A stretch of 25,747 nt of DNA from NCBI GenBank assembly GCA_041158765.1, contig JBEBAU010000041.1:1-25747 (forward strand), read 5' to 3'. This document shows positions 14,814 to 22,283 of this stretch, piece by piece. Every line of letters starts with the position of its first letter. Within the stretch, counting starts at the first letter, position 1. Source of the stretch: JAQBRD01 sp041158765 (lineage in GTDB: Bacteria; Patescibacteriota; Minisyncoccia; Phycocordibacterales; PALSA-1337). Under the pieces are notes generated by a model. It was not told the DNA's origin. It searched no databases and saw nothing but the letters and a program-made list of their open reading frames with translations. The position numbers and the translations under genes are program-made.

Positions 14814-14854
14814 TAACCATTCAAGCAAAATTGGCGAATAAAAAGCCAAATCAC
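14814..14854 (+). other. Possible stem-loop upstream of the PEP-CTERM gene
   Basis: TTGGC (14831-14835) pairs with GCCAA (14845-14849), and GGTG/CACC outside it could pair as well. It lies about 20 bases before the ATG at 14875. The remaining intergenic sequence from 14725 holds no gene that I can support. A regulatory role is only a guess. Confidence 0.25.
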
Positions 14855-14874
14855 CATTGCAGTTTTGTAAAATT

Positions 14875-15642
14875 ATGAAGACAAAAATCCCGTCATTCAT
14901 TGTGGCGCTTGTATGCGCTGCAGGAATGATTTCGACGGTCATGACGACGCCGGTTCACGCTCAGGGGACAGTCACTTGGAGCGATCAGTTCAACCAACCG
15001 ACACTCGGTGCGCAGTGGCAGATGTATAATTCACCGAACGGAGCAAGTCCGCTCTTCGGTGGACAGCCACAGTTGCGAATCATTCCGTATTGGGGAGCAA
15101 GTGCTCCGCCGAGCGGAATCCGGACTTTCACGCCATCTGGTGTGGGGGACTGGAGCGCATCGGTCGCGATTATGATTCTGTATTCCGCGAACGATCTCAT
15201 CTTCGACTTCACGGTCAATTTGGGTTCGACAAGTGCGGTGCTTACGTTTTCGAATATGAACGGAAGCACTGTCGCATCATACAGCAGTCTTGATCCAGCA
15301 ACAGGAACGTCGGCGCCCAGCAGTGTCCATCCTGGTGTAACGTCATCTGACCCGAACGGTCGCGACTTCCTCGGCATTAGCCAGACGGGCAATTACCTCA
15401 CCTATACGATCAATGGTGTGCCCATCGGGAGTTATGCCATTAATCCTGGACTCCATCCGAATTGGATCGGCCTCCTTGCGAGATCACCCGGTGCTGGTCT
15501 GAGTGGAATACTAGCGAGTGACTTCACTGTCTCATACTCGCCGGTAGCCGCTGTTCCAGAGCCGAGCACGTGGGTCTTGGTTTTGTTTGGCCTCGTGGTG
15601 CTCATCGGGGGTCGCCTGCTTCACAGATCACAGTTTTATTGA
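14875..15642 (+). CDS. Secreted PEP-CTERM sorting-domain protein
   Basis: The 255-residue product has a signal peptide (MKTKIPSFIVALVCAAG..., likely cut after VHA in TTPVHAQG). Its body of about 190 residues has a beta-rich, Gly/Ser/Thr-rich composition that starts WSDQFNQPTLGAQWQMY, similar to concanavalin-like or LamG-type lectin folds. It ends with VPEPSTWVLVLFGLVVLIG followed by GRLLHR: a PEP motif, a membrane helix and a basic tail, the PEP-CTERM signal recognised by exosortase (EpsH). Such proteins are typical of Gram-negative biofilm formers. No exosortase gene is in the window. The gene is visibly more GC-rich than its neighbours (36 of 60 bases in 15301-15360 by hand count). It interrupts the pilin genes and looks horizontally acquired. 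A terminator overlaps its stop codon. Confidence 0.85.
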   Translation: MKTKIPSFIVALVCAAGMISTVMTTPVHAQGTVTWSDQFNQPTLGAQWQMYNSPNGASPLFGGQPQLRIIPYWGASAPPSGIRTFTPSGVGDWSASVAIMILYSANDLIFDFTVNLGSTSAVLTFSNMNGSTVASYSSLDPATGTSAPSSVHPGVTSSDPNGRDFLGISQTGNYLTYTINGVPIGSYAINPGLHPNWIGLLARSPGAGLSGILASDFTVSYSPVAAVPEPSTWVLVLFGLVVLIGGRLLHRSQFY

Positions 15643-15659
15643 AAGCTGTGATTTTTTAT
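15627..15659 (+). terminator. Intrinsic terminator at the end of the PEP-CTERM gene
   Basis: ATCACAG (15627-15633) pairs with CTGTGAT (15646-15652), then a T-run. The stop codon lies in the loop region. Confidence 0.65.
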
Positions 15660-15671
15660 TTCACAATGGTG

Positions 15672-15677
15672 TATAAT
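15672..15677 (+). promoter_or_regulatory. -10 box of the second pilin gene
   Basis: A consensus TATAAT ends 6 bases before the ATG at 15684, predicting a leaderless mRNA. It also fixes the start of this gene. Confidence 0.6.
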
Positions 15678-15683
15678 ATAGGG

Positions 15684-16175
15684 ATGAAAAAGAATCGAGG
15701 ATTCACGCTCATTGAACTTATGGTGACGGTCGCTATTATCGGAGTGCTTTCGGCTATTGTCACCTCGAATTTCACTCAAGCTCGCGCAAAATCTCGCGAT
15801 GCAAAACGTATTTCAGATATTGCCAATATTCAGCTTTCACTTTCAATCTACTTCGATCGTTGCGGACAGTATCCGAATACTGCACTCACAACAACAGTTG
15901 ATGAGGGATGTGCAGCTGCTGGAGCACCCGGTATTACACTTGGAAGTTTCCTTTCAAAAATCCCAACGCCTCCAACCCCTCAACCAGGAGGTCTTACTTC
16001 GTATACGTACAAAACAAATTATGACAGCCTAGTTCCAGGAGTGCCCGCTAGTGATTATGTGCTTGGAATTCAGCTCGAAGGGAATACGGATGTATTGAAA
16101 GACTCTATTGGTGCTACGACATATACCGTGCCGTGTTCGGTTTCAACATATTATTATTGTATTGGTCCAAAATAG
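15684..16175 (+). CDS. Type IV prepilin-like protein
   Basis: The 163-residue product begins MKKNRGFTLIELMVTVAI, a clear prepilin leader with Gly-1, Phe+1 and Glu+5. The stalk continues QARAKSRDAKRISDIANIQL, and the motif FDRCGQYPNT is the region where many bacterial pseudopilins show a tyrosine-rich turn. Four cysteines are present (RCGQ, EGCAA, PCSV, YYCIG), enough for two disulfides in the head. The reading frame is open farther upstream, but the -10 box and leader place the start here. It ends 1 base before pilD, so the two are probably translated together. Confidence 0.9.
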   Translation: MKKNRGFTLIELMVTVAIIGVLSAIVTSNFTQARAKSRDAKRISDIANIQLSLSIYFDRCGQYPNTALTTTVDEGCAAAGAPGITLGSFLSKIPTPPTPQPGGLTSYTYKTNYDSLVPGVPASDYVLGIQLEGNTDVLKDSIGATTYTVPCSVSTYYYCIGPK

Positions 16176-16176
16176 C

Positions 16177-17001
16177 ATGACATTATTTCCTTTCATTATT
16201 CCATTCGTATTCGGAACACTAATTGGTAGCTTCCTTAATGTTGTGGCATTGCGATACAACACAGGTATGGGTATTGGTGGAAGATCGAAGTGCTTTTCTT
16301 GTGGAAAGACGCTCACATGGAAAGAGCTTGTGCCACTTTTTTCATTCCTTGTACAAAAAGGCTCTTGTAAGAAGTGCAAAAGCAAAATCTCTTGGCAATA
16401 TCCATTGGTTGAATTCTTTTCAGGTATATTGTTCGTGCTTGTGATAGCAGTATTCCCGCCGGTTGATATGGTTTCTACAATACATACATTGATATATCTG
16501 TTCATCACATGTCTTATGCTTGTGATTACGGTGTATGACATAAAGCACAAAATTATTCCTGATCCATTGGTGTATACATTCGATGCGATTGCGCTCGGCG
16601 CCGCGGTGCTTTTTGTTGTCGAGCCTCTTATATTCGAGGGTGCGAATGTGGTTGCTCCAGCAGTCTTCAATTGGGGAATGTTGGTGTGGCCGGTGCTTGC
16701 GGGGCCGATATGCGCAGCGCCTTTTGCGCTCATTTGGTTCGTGTCACGGAATAGCGCAAAAGGCGCATGGATGGGACTCGGAGATGCCAAGCTTATGCTC
16801 GGTATTGGTTGGCTCCTTGGCCTACTTGGAGCACTTAATGCAATTACGCTCGCATTCTGGATCGGTGCAGCAATATCAGTAATTTGGATGCTGATACGAT
16901 TTGGCAAACTCCGCGGTCATTATGAAATACCGTTTGCTCCGTATCTTATCCTCGGTATGTATCTTGTATTACTTTTCAATATCAATGTCTTTGTATTCTA
17001 A
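16177..17001 (+). CDS. pilD: Prepilin peptidase and N-methyltransferase PilD
   Basis: PilD cuts the leader from prepilins at the inner membrane and methylates the new N-terminus. The 274-residue product has an N-terminal PFVFGTLIGSFLNVVALRYN segment, the zinc-binding pairs CFSCG and CKKCK in the cytoplasmic methylase domain, then a series of membrane helices. The two catalytic aspartates lie in VYDIKHKIIPDP and in GLGDAKLMLG (the GxGD motif). Unlike several other proteins in this window, all four cysteines are kept. The ATG at 16177 follows the pilin stop by 1 base. It should process the six prepilins with G-F/Glu leaders here. Confidence 0.95.
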   Translation: MTLFPFIIPFVFGTLIGSFLNVVALRYNTGMGIGGRSKCFSCGKTLTWKELVPLFSFLVQKGSCKKCKSKISWQYPLVEFFSGILFVLVIAVFPPVDMVSTIHTLIYLFITCLMLVITVYDIKHKIIPDPLVYTFDAIALGAAVLFVVEPLIFEGANVVAPAVFNWGMLVWPVLAGPICAAPFALIWFVSRNSAKGAWMGLGDAKLMLGIGWLLGLLGALNAITLAFWIGAAISVIWMLIRFGKLRGHYEIPFAPYLILGMYLVLLFNINVFVF

Positions 17002-17038
17002 TTACAAAAAAATAGCTCGACGTGCTCGACACACAGAT

Positions 17039-17605
17039 ATGAAAAAGTCTGGTTCAGATGGAGGTTTCACTTTGGTGGAACTCATTGTTTCAGTTTCGAT
17101 ATTCGTATTCATGACAGCATTTCTTGTGGTGAGATACGGTACTTTCAATCAAGGCGTGATCGTTACAAATGCTGCATACGATATTGCTCTTGCGGTACGA
17201 AGCGCACAATCATACGGCCTCAATGTGATGCAATCAGTTGATGTTGTGAATCCTTTCAAACACGGTTTCGGAGCGCACTTCTCTCCAGGGGCAGTATTTT
17301 ATACATTTTCTGATGTGAATGATGATGGAGTGCAAGATACAGGTGAAATTCTCTCAACATCAAATCTCAAGAAGGGTATAGCAATAGCAAGTATTCAAGC
17401 GGTGTGTAGCGATCTTGGTCCAACTACACAGAATGCGACTGTTGCTGATGTGACATTCAAACGACCTGACCCTGATGCTATAATCAAAGCAACGATCGGG
17501 GGAACACCACACGTATGTCAGTTTGTTCAGATTAATATTAGTGCTCCTGATGGCTCAAAAAAGGCAATTGTTGTTCGAGGAACTGGTCAAATTGCTATTC
17601 AATAA
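17039..17605 (+). CDS. Minor prepilin (GspH/FimT-like)
   Basis: The 188-residue product begins MKKSGSDGGFTLVELIVS, with Gly-1, Phe+1 and Glu+5. The head region contains FSDVNDDGVQDTGEILS, a calcium-binding-like D-x-N-x-D-G loop that recalls dockerin or thrombospondin type 3 repeats, and a GTGQIAI ending common in GspH/FimT minor pseudopilins. A start at 16985 overlapping the end of pilD is also possible and would give a longer leader. It is the first of four adjacent minor subunit genes that likely form the tip complex. Confidence 0.85.
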   Translation: MKKSGSDGGFTLVELIVSVSIFVFMTAFLVVRYGTFNQGVIVTNAAYDIALAVRSAQSYGLNVMQSVDVVNPFKHGFGAHFSPGAVFYTFSDVNDDGVQDTGEILSTSNLKKGIAIASIQAVCSDLGPTTQNATVADVTFKRPDPDAIIKATIGGTPHVCQFVQINISAPDGSKKAIVVRGTGQIAIQ

Positions 17606-17611
17606 AACCCC

Positions 17612-18307
17612 ATGTTCACTTTCATACAAAAATACATACGAGTGAGTGCACAAAAAAACGCGCAAGAGTGTGCGCAAAAAAGCACGCATACATTCAGTGA
17701 TACGCAAGGTGGTTTCACTTTGATTGAAATCATCGTTTCACTCGCTATATTCGCAGTAGTGGCGGTGGTGGCTGTTGGAGCTTTCCTTAAGATTATTGAT
17801 GCAAACAAAAAGTCTCAGACACTCAAGACTGCAATTAACAATGTGAATTTTGCTCTCGAATCAATGACTCGTGAAATGCGCGTTGGCTCCAATTACACTC
17901 TTATCAATGGTAATGGCGTGCCAAGCACTCTCCCCGCATATGGATTTAGCTATAGCGGAGATGCTAGTGGTAAGACAATAGCATTCGTTTCTTCGAAGAC
18001 TGACGCTTCAGGTTGTGGACTTATTCATGCATATTATTTCGACAATTCAACAGGCAAGCTCATTATTTCAAAAGCTTCACAGACTGCGTGCGGAAGTGCA
18101 GCGGGACTTGGTTCAAGTGAATTCATACCGCTTATTTCCGCAGATGTAACTATTGATAATGCATATGTGAAAATCGTAACCGCCAATAGCAGTGCTGGTC
18201 CACAGCCACGTATGTCATTGCGACTACGAGGACATTCAGGTACAAGTGAAAAAACAAAGACACTGTTCGATGTTCAGACAACAGTATCTCAACGTAATGC
18301 ATTTTGA
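17612..18307 (+). CDS. Minor prepilin (PilW/GspJ-like)
   Basis: The 231-residue product has an unusually long leader of about 33 residues that is rich in Lys, Gln and Cys, then GGFTLIEIIVSLAIFAVVAV, a prepilin cleavage site with Glu+5 and a stalk helix. The following FALESMTREMRVGSNYTL is typical of PilW/GspJ-type minor pilins (the M-T-R-E-x-R motif after the helix). It starts 6 bases after the previous gene. No internal ATG would give a normal short leader, so the long leader seems real. Confidence 0.85.
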   Translation: MFTFIQKYIRVSAQKNAQECAQKSTHTFSDTQGGFTLIEIIVSLAIFAVVAVVAVGAFLKIIDANKKSQTLKTAINNVNFALESMTREMRVGSNYTLINGNGVPSTLPAYGFSYSGDASGKTIAFVSSKTDASGCGLIHAYYFDNSTGKLIISKASQTACGSAAGLGSSEFIPLISADVTIDNAYVKIVTANSSAGPQPRMSLRLRGHSGTSEKTKTLFDVQTTVSQRNAF

Positions 18308-18310
18308 TAT

Positions 18311-18889
18311 ATGAAAACCAATACCACACAATCAAATAGCGGTTTCACCATCATTGAGACACTCGTTGCGATCACGATTCTTATGATTGCTATTGCAGGA
18401 CCGCTCACTGTGGTGAGCAAAGGTCTTACTGCTGCGCTCTATGCTCGTGATCAAATGATTGGTTCATATCTTGCACAAGATGCAATCGAGTTTTTGAAAA
18501 ACGTGCGTGATAATAATAAATTAGCTGGAGGATCGACTACTTGGCTTACTGGTATTACAGGAGGGGCTACAACATGTTCACAGAGCGCACCATGTACGGT
18601 TGATACGATCAATGGTGATCCAACAGGAGTTACTACATACGGTATTGTGCAGTGTTCATATGGTTCACCAACATGTGGTCAGATGTATCTCGTTTCAAGT
18701 GGTGATCTTGGGGGATATAGCCACACAGCAAGTGGTATCAAAACACAGTTCACACGCACATTCTATATAACATCAAGTAGTGCCAATCCTACGGGCGAAG
18801 CGAAGCTTGTAGTCACTGTGTCGTGGAAAAATGGCACTGTTCCGAATTCAGTTGTTCTTCAGAATGAGATTTTTGATACATTCAGATAA
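18311..18889 (+). CDS. Minor prepilin (PilV/GspI-like)
   Basis: The 192-residue product begins MKTNTTQSNSGFTIIETLVA, with Gly-1, Phe+1 and Glu+5. The stalk is followed by YLAQDAIEFLKNVRDNN, typical of PilV/GspI-type proteins (A-Q-x-A-I-E-x-x-x-x-x-R). Several cysteines (CSQSAPC, QCSYG, TCGQ) could stabilise the head. It starts 3 bases after the PilW-like gene, so translation is likely coupled. Confidence 0.85.
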   Translation: MKTNTTQSNSGFTIIETLVAITILMIAIAGPLTVVSKGLTAALYARDQMIGSYLAQDAIEFLKNVRDNNKLAGGSTTWLTGITGGATTCSQSAPCTVDTINGDPTGVTTYGIVQCSYGSPTCGQMYLVSSGDLGGYSHTASGIKTQFTRTFYITSSSANPTGEAKLVVTVSWKNGTVPNSVVLQNEIFDTFR

Positions 18890-18900
18890 TACCTGTTACA

Positions 18901-18906
18901 TATAAT
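18901..18906 (+). promoter_or_regulatory. -10 box of the PilX-like gene
   Basis: A consensus TATAAT ends 10 bases before the ATG at 18917. The extra promoter suggests the last gene of the minor pilin set can be expressed alone. Confidence 0.5.
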
Positions 18907-18916
18907 ACATGTTCAT

Positions 18917-19450
18917 ATGAATATATTCACACCACAAAAAAATACCGGCTACACGCTTCTTTTTGCAGTGCTTGTGACGGCTATCGTGCTTTCGGTTGCA
19001 ATTTCAATCCTTTCTATTAGCCGAAAGGAATTTCTTCTTTCAACATCTGCACGAGAATCACAATTTGCATTCTATGCAGCAGATAGCGGAATGGAATGCG
19101 CAGCATACAATGATCTTGTGAATGGAATATTTTCAAGTACAACAACTCCTCCAACGGAAATTTCATGCGCAAATGCAACTTCAACTATTCCTGCTCCGAC
19201 AATTGTCGCTTCTTCAACAAATCCTGCAATTACGAGCTACACATATATATGGAGTGGCAAACTCGGCACTTCACAGTGTTTCAGTGTTGATGTGACAAAA
19301 GAATACGATACGAGTGGAGGAGGACTTTCAGTTGTCACGCTCATTGGTTCGAGAGGATACAATGTTGGCTGGAATATTGGAGTAACGCCGCCAGATTGTA
19401 GTGCAGTAAATCCAAAAAAGGTAGAACGTAAGCTATTGCTTGTTCACTAA
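18917..19450 (+). CDS. PilX/GspK-like minor subunit
   Basis: The 177-residue product begins MNIFTPQKNTGYTLLFAVLV. The leader ends in Gly but the mature protein starts with Tyr and has no Glu at +5, as in PilX/GspK-type subunits that cap the tip. The sequence ARESQFAFYAADSGMECAAYN matches the PilX_N pattern (A-x-x-A-x-x-G-x-E/x-A). Paired cysteines are present in the body (ECAAY, SCANA, QCFSV, DCSAV). It is the last gene of the set, a common place for this subunit. Confidence 0.8.
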   Translation: MNIFTPQKNTGYTLLFAVLVTAIVLSVAISILSISRKEFLLSTSARESQFAFYAADSGMECAAYNDLVNGIFSSTTTPPTEISCANATSTIPAPTIVASSTNPAITSYTYIWSGKLGTSQCFSVDVTKEYDTSGGGLSVVTLIGSRGYNVGWNIGVTPPDCSAVNPKKVERKLLLVH

Positions 19451-19477
19451 GATGAGGGGGCAAAAATGGCGAGTTTC

Positions 19478-19486
19478 TGATACTAT
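19478..19486 (+). promoter_or_regulatory. Extended -10 promoter of ligA
   Basis: TGATACTAT ends exactly 6 bases before the ligA ATG, predicting a leaderless mRNA. Confidence 0.6.
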
Positions 19487-19492
19487 GTATAT

Positions 19493-21598
19493 ATGAAACA
19501 GGAGCCAAAAAGAGCCACACAGGCGCCAAAATCCGTTGTCGAAAGACTCGAAAGTCTGAAGAAGGCTATCGAGAAATATCGCTATGAATATCATGTATTA
19601 GACACTCAGAGTATATCAGCAGAGGCTCTGGATTCGCTCAAACATGAGCTTGTTGAAATTGAGACTCAATATCCTGAACTCATAACTCTTGATTCGCCGT
19701 CACAACGAGTTGCTGGTAAGCCGTTGCCAGAGTTCACCAAGGTCGCGCATATTGTGCCACAGTGGTCATTCAATGATGCTTTCACTCCAGAAGATATGAT
19801 TGAATTCGATGCACGGGTTAAGCGGTTTTTGGTACAAGGGAAGGCAACAGGATTGCCGAGTTATGTTGTTGAACACAAGATTGATGGTTTGAAAATCGTG
19901 CTTGAGTATCGGGCCGGAGCTTTTTTTCGCGCAGCGACAAGAGGCGACGGCGTTATTGGTGAGGATGTTACGGAGAATGTGAAGACAATTGAGTCAGTGC
20001 CACTTCGTCTTGCACAGCCAGTTGATATTATCGTCGAAGGTGAGGTTTGGATGGCCAAGAGTCAGCTTGCAGCGTTGAATAAAGCTCGCGCGAAGGCAGG
20101 TGAAGAACCTTTTGCAAATCCTCGTAATCTCGCAGCGGGATCCATTCGCCAACTCGACCCACGTATTGCAGCTGAAAGAAAATTACGTACGTTCATATAT
20201 GATATTGCAAAATACGAGGGCAAAGACATGCCGAAAACACAATATAATGAACTCGAATTTCTCCGAGAACTTGGTTTCAAAGTAAATCCATATTTCAAAA
20301 AATGCCGTGATATGAATGAAGTAATTGCATATTGGAAAGAATGGCAAAAAAGGATGCCAAAAGAGGATTATCTTGCAGATGGTGTTGTGGTTAAGGTGAA
20401 TGAGCACACATATCAACAAAATCTCGGATATACGGGTAAGGCTCCGCGATTTGGTATTGCTTTCAAATTTCCTGCAGAACAAGTGACGACGGTTGTCGAA
20501 GATATTGTGCTCCAAGTCGGACGAACTGGAGTGGTGACGCCGGTTGCACATTTGCGAGCGGTTTCTGTTGCTGGCTCTACAGTATCGCGGGCGACGCTTC
20601 ACAATGAAGATGAAATCAAACGTCTCGATGTACGCATTGGGGATACGGTGATTCTCCAAAAAGCAGGAGATGTTATTCCAGATATTGTTTCAGTGGTACT
20701 TGAATTGCGACCGAAGAGTGCCAAAGCATATGCATTTCCAACACATGTAGCTGCGTGTGGTGGTGAGGGTCCTGATGCGGGTAGAATTGAGCGTATTCCT
20801 GGTCAGGCTGCGTGGAGATGTGTTTCATCAGCAAAAGGAGGATTTTCTTTTGATCAACAGAAGCGACGGTTTTATCATTTTGTTTCAAAAAAGTGCTTCA
20901 ACATTGATGGTATGGGGCCACGAATTATTGATGTATTACTTGAAAAGGGTTTGATCGGCTCATTTGATGATATTTTCACACTGAAACGAGGGGATCTGCT
21001 TTCATTGCCGAGATTTGCTGAGAAGTCGGTGGATAATTTGCTTGCTTCAATTGAAGCGGCACGATCAGTGTCTCTTGCGCGGGTTTTGGCGGCACTATCT
21101 ATTCCGCAAGTTGGAGAAGAGACAGCTTTTGATCTTGCGAAGCATTTTGGTTCGATTGAGCGGATTGCGGCGGCCTCTTTTGAAGAAGTTGAAAAGATAT
21201 ATGGTGTCGGTCCGATTGTTGCTCGTTCTGTTGTAGATTGGTTCGGGGTGAAAGCAAATCAAAAATTGATTGAGCGTTTGATGAAAGAAGTGACAATATT
21301 AAAAAATCGAATAGTTGATGGCAGAGTTGTTGTTGGTGACGGGGCTCCAGTGGGTGAGCGGAATGATGCGATTTTTGGAAAGAGTTTTGTATTCACGGGA
21401 ACACTCGAGGGAATTAGTCGTGATGATGCGCAGAATATAGTGCGTATGGCTGGGGGTGAGGTGTCGAGCTCGGTATCAGCGAAGACATCGTATGTTGTTG
21501 CTGGTGAAAGTGCTGGATCAAAACTCGATAAAGCTCGCGAACTCGGAGTTGCTATTATCTCGGAAGCAGATTTTATGAAAATGGTGGGGAAGAGGTAA
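19493..21598 (+). CDS. ligA: NAD-dependent DNA ligase LigA
   Basis: LigA seals nicks using NAD+. The 701-residue product has domain Ia (about 15-80), the adenylation domain with catalytic K129 in HKIDGLKI, the OB domain (RTGVVTPVAHLRAV, SRATLHNEDEI), a zinc-finger region, HhH repeats (about 490-600) and a C-terminal BRCT domain (about 624-699, GKSFVFTGTLEGISRDDAQ). Two regions are altered. The four-cysteine zinc finger keeps only C422 and C443; V419 and K448 stand where the others belong. In domain Ia, two of the conserved NMN-contacting residues (Asp32 and Tyr35 in the E. coli enzyme) are Ala43 and Leu46, while Tyr33, His34 and Asp47 remain. The gene is full length and probably functional, but it belongs to a divergent lineage. 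Confidence 0.95.
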   Translation: MKQEPKRATQAPKSVVERLESLKKAIEKYRYEYHVLDTQSISAEALDSLKHELVEIETQYPELITLDSPSQRVAGKPLPEFTKVAHIVPQWSFNDAFTPEDMIEFDARVKRFLVQGKATGLPSYVVEHKIDGLKIVLEYRAGAFFRAATRGDGVIGEDVTENVKTIESVPLRLAQPVDIIVEGEVWMAKSQLAALNKARAKAGEEPFANPRNLAAGSIRQLDPRIAAERKLRTFIYDIAKYEGKDMPKTQYNELEFLRELGFKVNPYFKKCRDMNEVIAYWKEWQKRMPKEDYLADGVVVKVNEHTYQQNLGYTGKAPRFGIAFKFPAEQVTTVVEDIVLQVGRTGVVTPVAHLRAVSVAGSTVSRATLHNEDEIKRLDVRIGDTVILQKAGDVIPDIVSVVLELRPKSAKAYAFPTHVAACGGEGPDAGRIERIPGQAAWRCVSSAKGGFSFDQQKRRFYHFVSKKCFNIDGMGPRIIDVLLEKGLIGSFDDIFTLKRGDLLSLPRFAEKSVDNLLASIEAARSVSLARVLAALSIPQVGEETAFDLAKHFGSIERIAAASFEEVEKIYGVGPIVARSVVDWFGVKANQKLIERLMKEVTILKNRIVDGRVVVGDGAPVGERNDAIFGKSFVFTGTLEGISRDDAQNIVRMAGGEVSSSVSAKTSYVVAGESAGSKLDKARELGVAIISEADFMKMVGKR

Positions 21599-21612
21599 TA
21601 CGAGATATCGCC

Positions 21613-21650
21613 AAAAAAGAAGGCGCGCAGCTCGCAAAGCGAGCCGCGCG
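21613..21650 (-). terminator. Intrinsic terminator after the microprotein gene
   Basis: A GC-rich stem (GCTCGC/GCGAGC plus five outer pairs with one A-C mismatch, loop of three) is followed on the minus strand by TCTTTTTT. The orientation fits the small gene at 21688-21816. ligA ends just beyond it, so it may also serve as a barrier to ligA transcripts. Confidence 0.8.
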
Positions 21651-21687
21651 TTGAGTCCACAACTGCAGGGCCGAATTTTCGCGGCAG

Positions 21688-21816
21688 TTACAGTCGGACT
21701 AGTTCACCGAGTTTCGCGATTTTGCCGAGGAGTGAGAGTCCGTCGAATCGCTGATCGTCTGAACTGATGCTATGCCGCTTCAAAAGTGCGGCAAAAGTTT
21801 CTTGGAGTTTATCCAT
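21688..21816 (-). CDS. 42-residue microprotein
   Basis: A short frame from ATG (21814-21816) to TAA encodes 42 residues that begin MDKLQETFAALLKRHSISSD and end with LGKIAKLGELVRL. It is mostly helical in appearance, with heptad-like leucines, and has no signal peptide or membrane helix. I do not recognise it. Support comes from its placement: a TATAAT box (21834-21839) upstream and an intrinsic terminator in the right orientation 37 bases downstream. The reading frame covers the whole transcript predicted by these signals. A non-coding RNA from the same unit remains possible. Confidence 0.6.
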   Translation of the reverse strand: MDKLQETFAALLKRHSISSDDQRFDGLSLLGKIAKLGELVRL

Positions 21817-21833
21817 ATAAAGAACGGTAGAGT

Positions 21834-21839
21834 ATTATA
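21834..21839 (-). promoter_or_regulatory. -10 box of the microprotein gene
   Basis: A consensus TATAAT on the minus strand ends 17 bases before the ATG, giving a leader of about 10 bases. Confidence 0.5.
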
Positions 21840-21910
21840 ATACATTTATTTAACAAAAGCAAGCTCATCCGGTAGTGAGGTAATTAGCTATATGGGTCTG
21901 ACCTCTGAAA

Positions 21911-21954
21911 AGAAAAACCCGCTCCAGAAGATCGAGGTCTTTTGGTGGAGCGGG
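21911..21954 (-). terminator. Intrinsic terminator after the 103-residue gene
   Basis: CCCGCTCCA pairs with TGGAGCGGG (21918-21926 and 21946-21954). The loop contains a further short pairing (AAGA/TCTT). On the minus strand a TTTTT tract follows. Confidence 0.85.
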
Positions 21955-21964
21955 CGTAGCGCAA

Positions 21965-22276
21965 CTATTTATTTTTGTGCTTGCGAAGATACCGATAGGC
22001 CAACGATGAGGCATGGTGGATGTATCCATACAACTCATCTGCTTCGCCGACAAGTAACTGTTCCAACCACCAGCGATGGTTGGAGAGTTCTTGGGGAAAC
22101 ACAGATTTCAGAGTGCCAAAGTTCGGAACCTTCTTGAGGTTTTTCAGCGCGGCGCACAACAAGGCTGGGCCTTTTTGGACGCCGAATGAAACGATGATAT
22201 CGTTGGTAGTTTCAAGAATGAAACCGGGACGATTTGCTTTGAAGTCGCGGACCTTGGAGGCGGAGGGACGTTTCAT
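21965..22276 (-). CDS. Unidentified 103-residue protein
   Basis: From the ATG at 22276 the product begins MKRPSASKVRDFKANRPGFI and ends in a basic tail (YRYLRKHKNK). It has no membrane segment. A hydrophobic stretch VSFGVQKGPALLCAALKNL and a Trp pair (HRWWLEQLLVGEADELYGYI) stand out. I do not recognise a family. A TTG start at 22315 is also open but would overlap the upstream gene by 32 bases; the ATG leaves a 7-base gap. It is placed as the second gene of a two-gene unit ended by the 21911-21954 terminator. Confidence 0.7.
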   Translation of the reverse strand: MKRPSASKVRDFKANRPGFILETTNDIIVSFGVQKGPALLCAALKNLKKVPNFGTLKSVFPQELSNHRWWLEQLLVGEADELYGYIHHASSLAYRYLRKHKNK

Positions 22277-22283
22277 GGTTTTT

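Noticed and set aside
14663..14857. 64-residue open frame on the minus strand between the pilin and PEP-CTERM genes
   Set aside because: It runs through the pilin terminator and has no start signals; judged to be chance.
16143..16907. 254-residue open frame opposite pilD
   Set aside because: It lies fully antisense to a confident PilD gene and its composition is that of an antisense frame (Ser, Ile, Thr-rich without domain motifs).
20183..20659. 158-residue open frame opposite ligA
   Set aside because: Antisense to the conserved adenylation and OB domains of LigA; no recognisable motif.
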